Shown here: in pieces, positions 3,868 through 5,843 of the stretch
How the letters are laid out: each line of letters starts with the position of its first letter
How positions within the stretch are numbered: position 1 is the stretch's first letter
DNA from: Bacteroidota bacterium
Lineage (GTDB): Bacteria; Bacteroidota; Bacteroidia; Bacteroidales; VadinHA17
DNA length: 5,843 nucleotides
Assembly: GCA_030593185.1 (NCBI GenBank)
Contig: JAUVHQ010000146.1
Coordinates: forward strand, 1-5,843
Reading direction: 5' to 3'
Made by a program: the position numbers and the translations under genes
Notes under the pieces: model-generated
What the model was told of the DNA's origin: nothing
The model's input: only the letters and a program-made list of their open reading frames with translations
Databases searched by the model: none

Positions 3868-5843
3868 TCACACTCCCAACCTGCTTCTTTTTATTTTCTC
3901 CTCAACAGAAAAATCATTTTTGACTTTATGTCCAACAAGTGGAAAAATTTTGGTATGTATTGCATCGAGTATCCAGTCTGTTTGCGGGAAAAAGTAATCT
4001 TCCATCTCATAAGCCGGCACGATCCAGTTTCTTGAACCCACTACTACGGGAGGTGCATCAAGATAATCAAAAGCAAGTTCAGTAATATTCTGCGCCATAT
4101 CTTTCAGGTATGATCCACGTTCAGAAGCATCACTGGACAGGATTATCCTTCCTGTCTTCTTCACCGATTCAAGCACTATGCTGTAATTAAACGGCACGAG
4201 ACTCCGGGAATCGATCACCTCTGCTGAAACCTCATACTTTTCCTCAAGAATACCAGCAACTTCCATCACATTATATAATGTTGCACCTATCGATAAAATT
4301 GTAATATCCTTACCATCACGTTTAATATCCGGCTCACCAATAGGTATTTCGTAATACTCTTCAGGCACACCACCTTTATGGAACCATTCTCCCACATCAT
4401 ATATCCTTTGACTCTCGAAGAAAACAACCGGGTCGGTTCCCTGAAGTGCCGCATTCATCAGTCCTTTAGCATCGTATGGTGTAGCGGGGAATACAACTTT
4501 AAGTCCGGGTATATGAGAAACAATTGAAGACCAGTCCTGCGAATGCTGAGCTCCATATTTAGACCCCACTGAAACTCTGAGGACTACAGGCATTTTAAGA
4601 ATATTTCCGCTCATAGCCTGCCATTTAGGGAGCTGGTTAAACACTTCATCCCCTGCCCTTCCCAGGAAATCGCAATACATAATTTCAGGTATCACCCGTC
4701 CGCCACACATAGCATATCCGATAGCTGTTCCGACAATTGCCCCTTCGGAGATTGAAGTATTAAAAAGACGATTATACGGCAGTGCTTCGGTCAAACCACG
4801 ATACACTGCAAATGCACCACCCCAGTCCCTGTTTTCTTCACCATAGGCAATTAAAGTAGGATCTTTATAGAACCTGTAAAAAATAGCTTCAAAAATCCCA
4901 TCACGCAGTTGGAATGATTTTACTTTGGAAAGAGGTTTGCCATTTTCATCCAGTCCAAACCTTTCCTTTCGGCTGATCTGCTCAACCCTTGGATTTTCTT
5001 CTTCAGGCATTAAAACCTCAGGCTCCCTGTTCTCCATTTTATCAACTGATCCGTTTGAAAACATCAGTTTGCTTATCCCGTCAGGGTCTGTTTCCATATC
5101 CATCCTGGGAGATATTTTATCGTCAATAGCAAGCTTTATGATATGGGTGATCAGCTTCTTTGTATTTTCGCGTATTTCTTCCAACTCATTAATTACAGCC
5201 ACTTTTGCTTCAATAAGTCCAAGTGCATACTCATCAATAGCATCTGCTCTTTTCCATGCTTCAATTTCATCTTTCGACCTGTATGATGATGCATCCGAAG
5301 GAGAATGTCCGCTTATTCTGTATGTAAGGGTATCGAGCAGCACGGGACCTTTTTTCTCTTCAAGAATTTTCTTTTTTCTGCGAAATGCGTCGATCACTGC
5401 CAGCGGATTGTAGCCATCAACTCTTTCTGAGTGCATCATTTCCGGGTTCACACCTGCACCTATACGTGCCAGAAGCTTATACCCCATTGTTTCCCCCTGC
5501 GTTTGCCCCCCCATACCATACTGGTTATTCATAAAATTAAACAGGATAGGCAAGCCACCTTTAAATTCTCCTTCCCACAGGGTTTTGAACTGGTCCATTG
5601 CAGCAAAACTAATACCTTCCCAAACCGGTCCGCAACCCATCGAAGCATCTCCGATATTTGCCACAACGATACCCGGTTTCTTATTCACCTTTTTGAATAA
5701 AGCAGCACCAACTGAAATATCACCCGATCCACCTACAATTGCGTTATTGGGATAAACTCCGAATGGAGGAAAGAATGCATGCATTGATCCACCCAGTCCT
5801 TTATTAAACCCGTTTTCCCTGGCAAAAATTTCAGCTAAAGTTC
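3868..5843 (-). CDS. Fused alpha/beta thiamine-diphosphate 2-oxoacid dehydrogenase E1 (5' end outside window)
   Basis: The frame is open to the window edge. The Met at 5784 is internal: upstream codons read ARENGFNKGLGGS, joining MHAFF to make the E1-alpha motif NKGLGGSMH, so roughly the first 100-130 residues are missing. Numbered from that Met, the alpha part has GDAS (45-48) and NN (86-87) as the TPP/Mg motif, and TYRISGHSPSD (154-164) with the active-site His160. A charged linker runs about 210-290. The beta part (about 292-638) has SISEG with catalytic Glu347, YGAQHSQD with His414, and PATPYDAKGL (433-442). The enzyme would decarboxylate a 2-oxoacid, or cleave a diketone as acetoin dehydrogenase does, passing the acyl group to an E2 lipoyl partner; no E2 or E3 is visible here. 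Oddities are GDA instead of GDG, a 38-residue TPP-motif spacer, and SSDASERG where beta subunits usually read HEAPRTGG. It is first in the visible gene run. Fusion and family are secure; substrate is unknown. Confidence 0.9.
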   Translation of the reverse strand, partial: TLAEIFARENGFNKGLGGSMHAFFPPFGVYPNNAIVGGSGDISVGAALFKKVNKKPGIVVANIGDASMGCGPVWEGISFAAMDQFKTLWEGEFKGGLPILFNFMNNQYGMGGQTQGETMGYKLLARIGAGVNPEMMHSERVDGYNPLAVIDAFRRKKKILEEKKGPVLLDTLTYRISGHSPSDASSYRSKDEIEAWKRADAIDEYALGLIEAKVAVINELEEIRENTKKLITHIIKLAIDDKISPRMDMETDPDGISKLMFSNGSVDKMENREPEVLMPEEENPRVEQISRKERFGLDENGKPLSKVKSFQLRDGIFEAIFYRFYKDPTLIAYGEENRDWGGAFAVYRGLTEALPYNRLFNTSISEGAIVGTAIGYAMCGGRVIPEIMYCDFLGRAGDEVFNQLPKWQAMSGNILKMPVVLRVSVGSKYGAQHSQDWSSIVSHIPGLKVVFPATPYDAKGLMNAALQGTDPVVFFESQRIYDVGEWFHKGGVPEEYYEIPIGEPDIKRDGKDITILSIGATLYNVMEVAGILEEKYEVSAEVIDSRSLVPFNYSIVLESVKKTGRIILSSDASERGSYLKDMAQNITELAFDYLDAPPVVVGSRNWIVPAYEMEDYFFPQTDWILDAIHTKIFPLVGHKVKNDFSVEEKIKRSRLGV

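Noticed and set aside
4925..5413. 162-codon + strand open frame, Ser/Ile/Phe-rich
   Set aside because: It is fully antisense to the well-supported E1 coding region, and the Ser/Phe richness is typical of a shadow of an Asp/Glu/Lys-rich gene.
5782..5784. ATG at 5784 as the E1 start codon
   Set aside because: Codons upstream remain open and encode NKGLGGS, which completes the conserved E1-alpha motif before MH, so this Met is internal and the gene runs off the window.

Overview
All four genes in this window lie on the minus strand, so the biological order runs from high to low coordinates. The likely host is a member of the Bacteroidota. The base composition is AT-leaning (by eye about 40% GC), no start codon has a Shine-Dalgarno sequence, one gap holds a possible Bacteroidota-type promoter (TTG then TAnnTTTG-like), and the gaps carry short tandem and palindromic repeats of a kind I associate with this phylum. 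This assignment is an inference; no rRNA or marker gene is present.

Layout in transcription order. (1) 5843-3868: a thiamine-diphosphate 2-oxoacid dehydrogenase E1 with alpha and beta parts fused in one chain; its N-terminus lies beyond the window. (2) A 39-nt gap filled mostly by a 7-bp tandem repeat. (3) 3828-2599: a PHP-domain protein with several altered metal-ligand positions. (4) A 206-nt gap with a long-spaced inverted repeat, two adjacent CG-centred palindromes and a candidate promoter. (5) 2392-419: a two-domain enzyme, class II (zinc) aldolase fused to a short-chain dehydrogenase whose C-terminal half closely resembles sorbitol-6-phosphate 2-dehydrogenase. (6) A 220-nt gap with a heptamer array, a strong palindromic repeat and a second heptamer array. 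(7) 198-1: the first 66 codons of a zinc-type medium-chain dehydrogenase resembling L-sorbose-1-phosphate reductase. No gene-free stretch exceeds 300 bases, and I see no RNA gene, CRISPR array or insertion sequence.

The four proteins read as a catabolic cluster for a sugar or polyol, probably as phosphate esters. The two dehydrogenases would interconvert polyol and keto forms, the aldolase would split a ketose phosphate to a three-carbon phosphate plus an aldehyde, and the E1 enzyme would act on a 2-oxoacid or diketone produced by the route. The PHP protein may be a phosphoesterase or have a non-classical role. The substrate cannot be read from the window. The aldolase-SDR architecture is shared with the rhamnose enzyme RhaEW, but the sorbitol/sorbose-phosphate resemblance of both dehydrogenases and the E1 and PHP partners do not fit the standard rhamnose pathway. 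This makes the cluster a reasonable candidate for an undescribed pathway.
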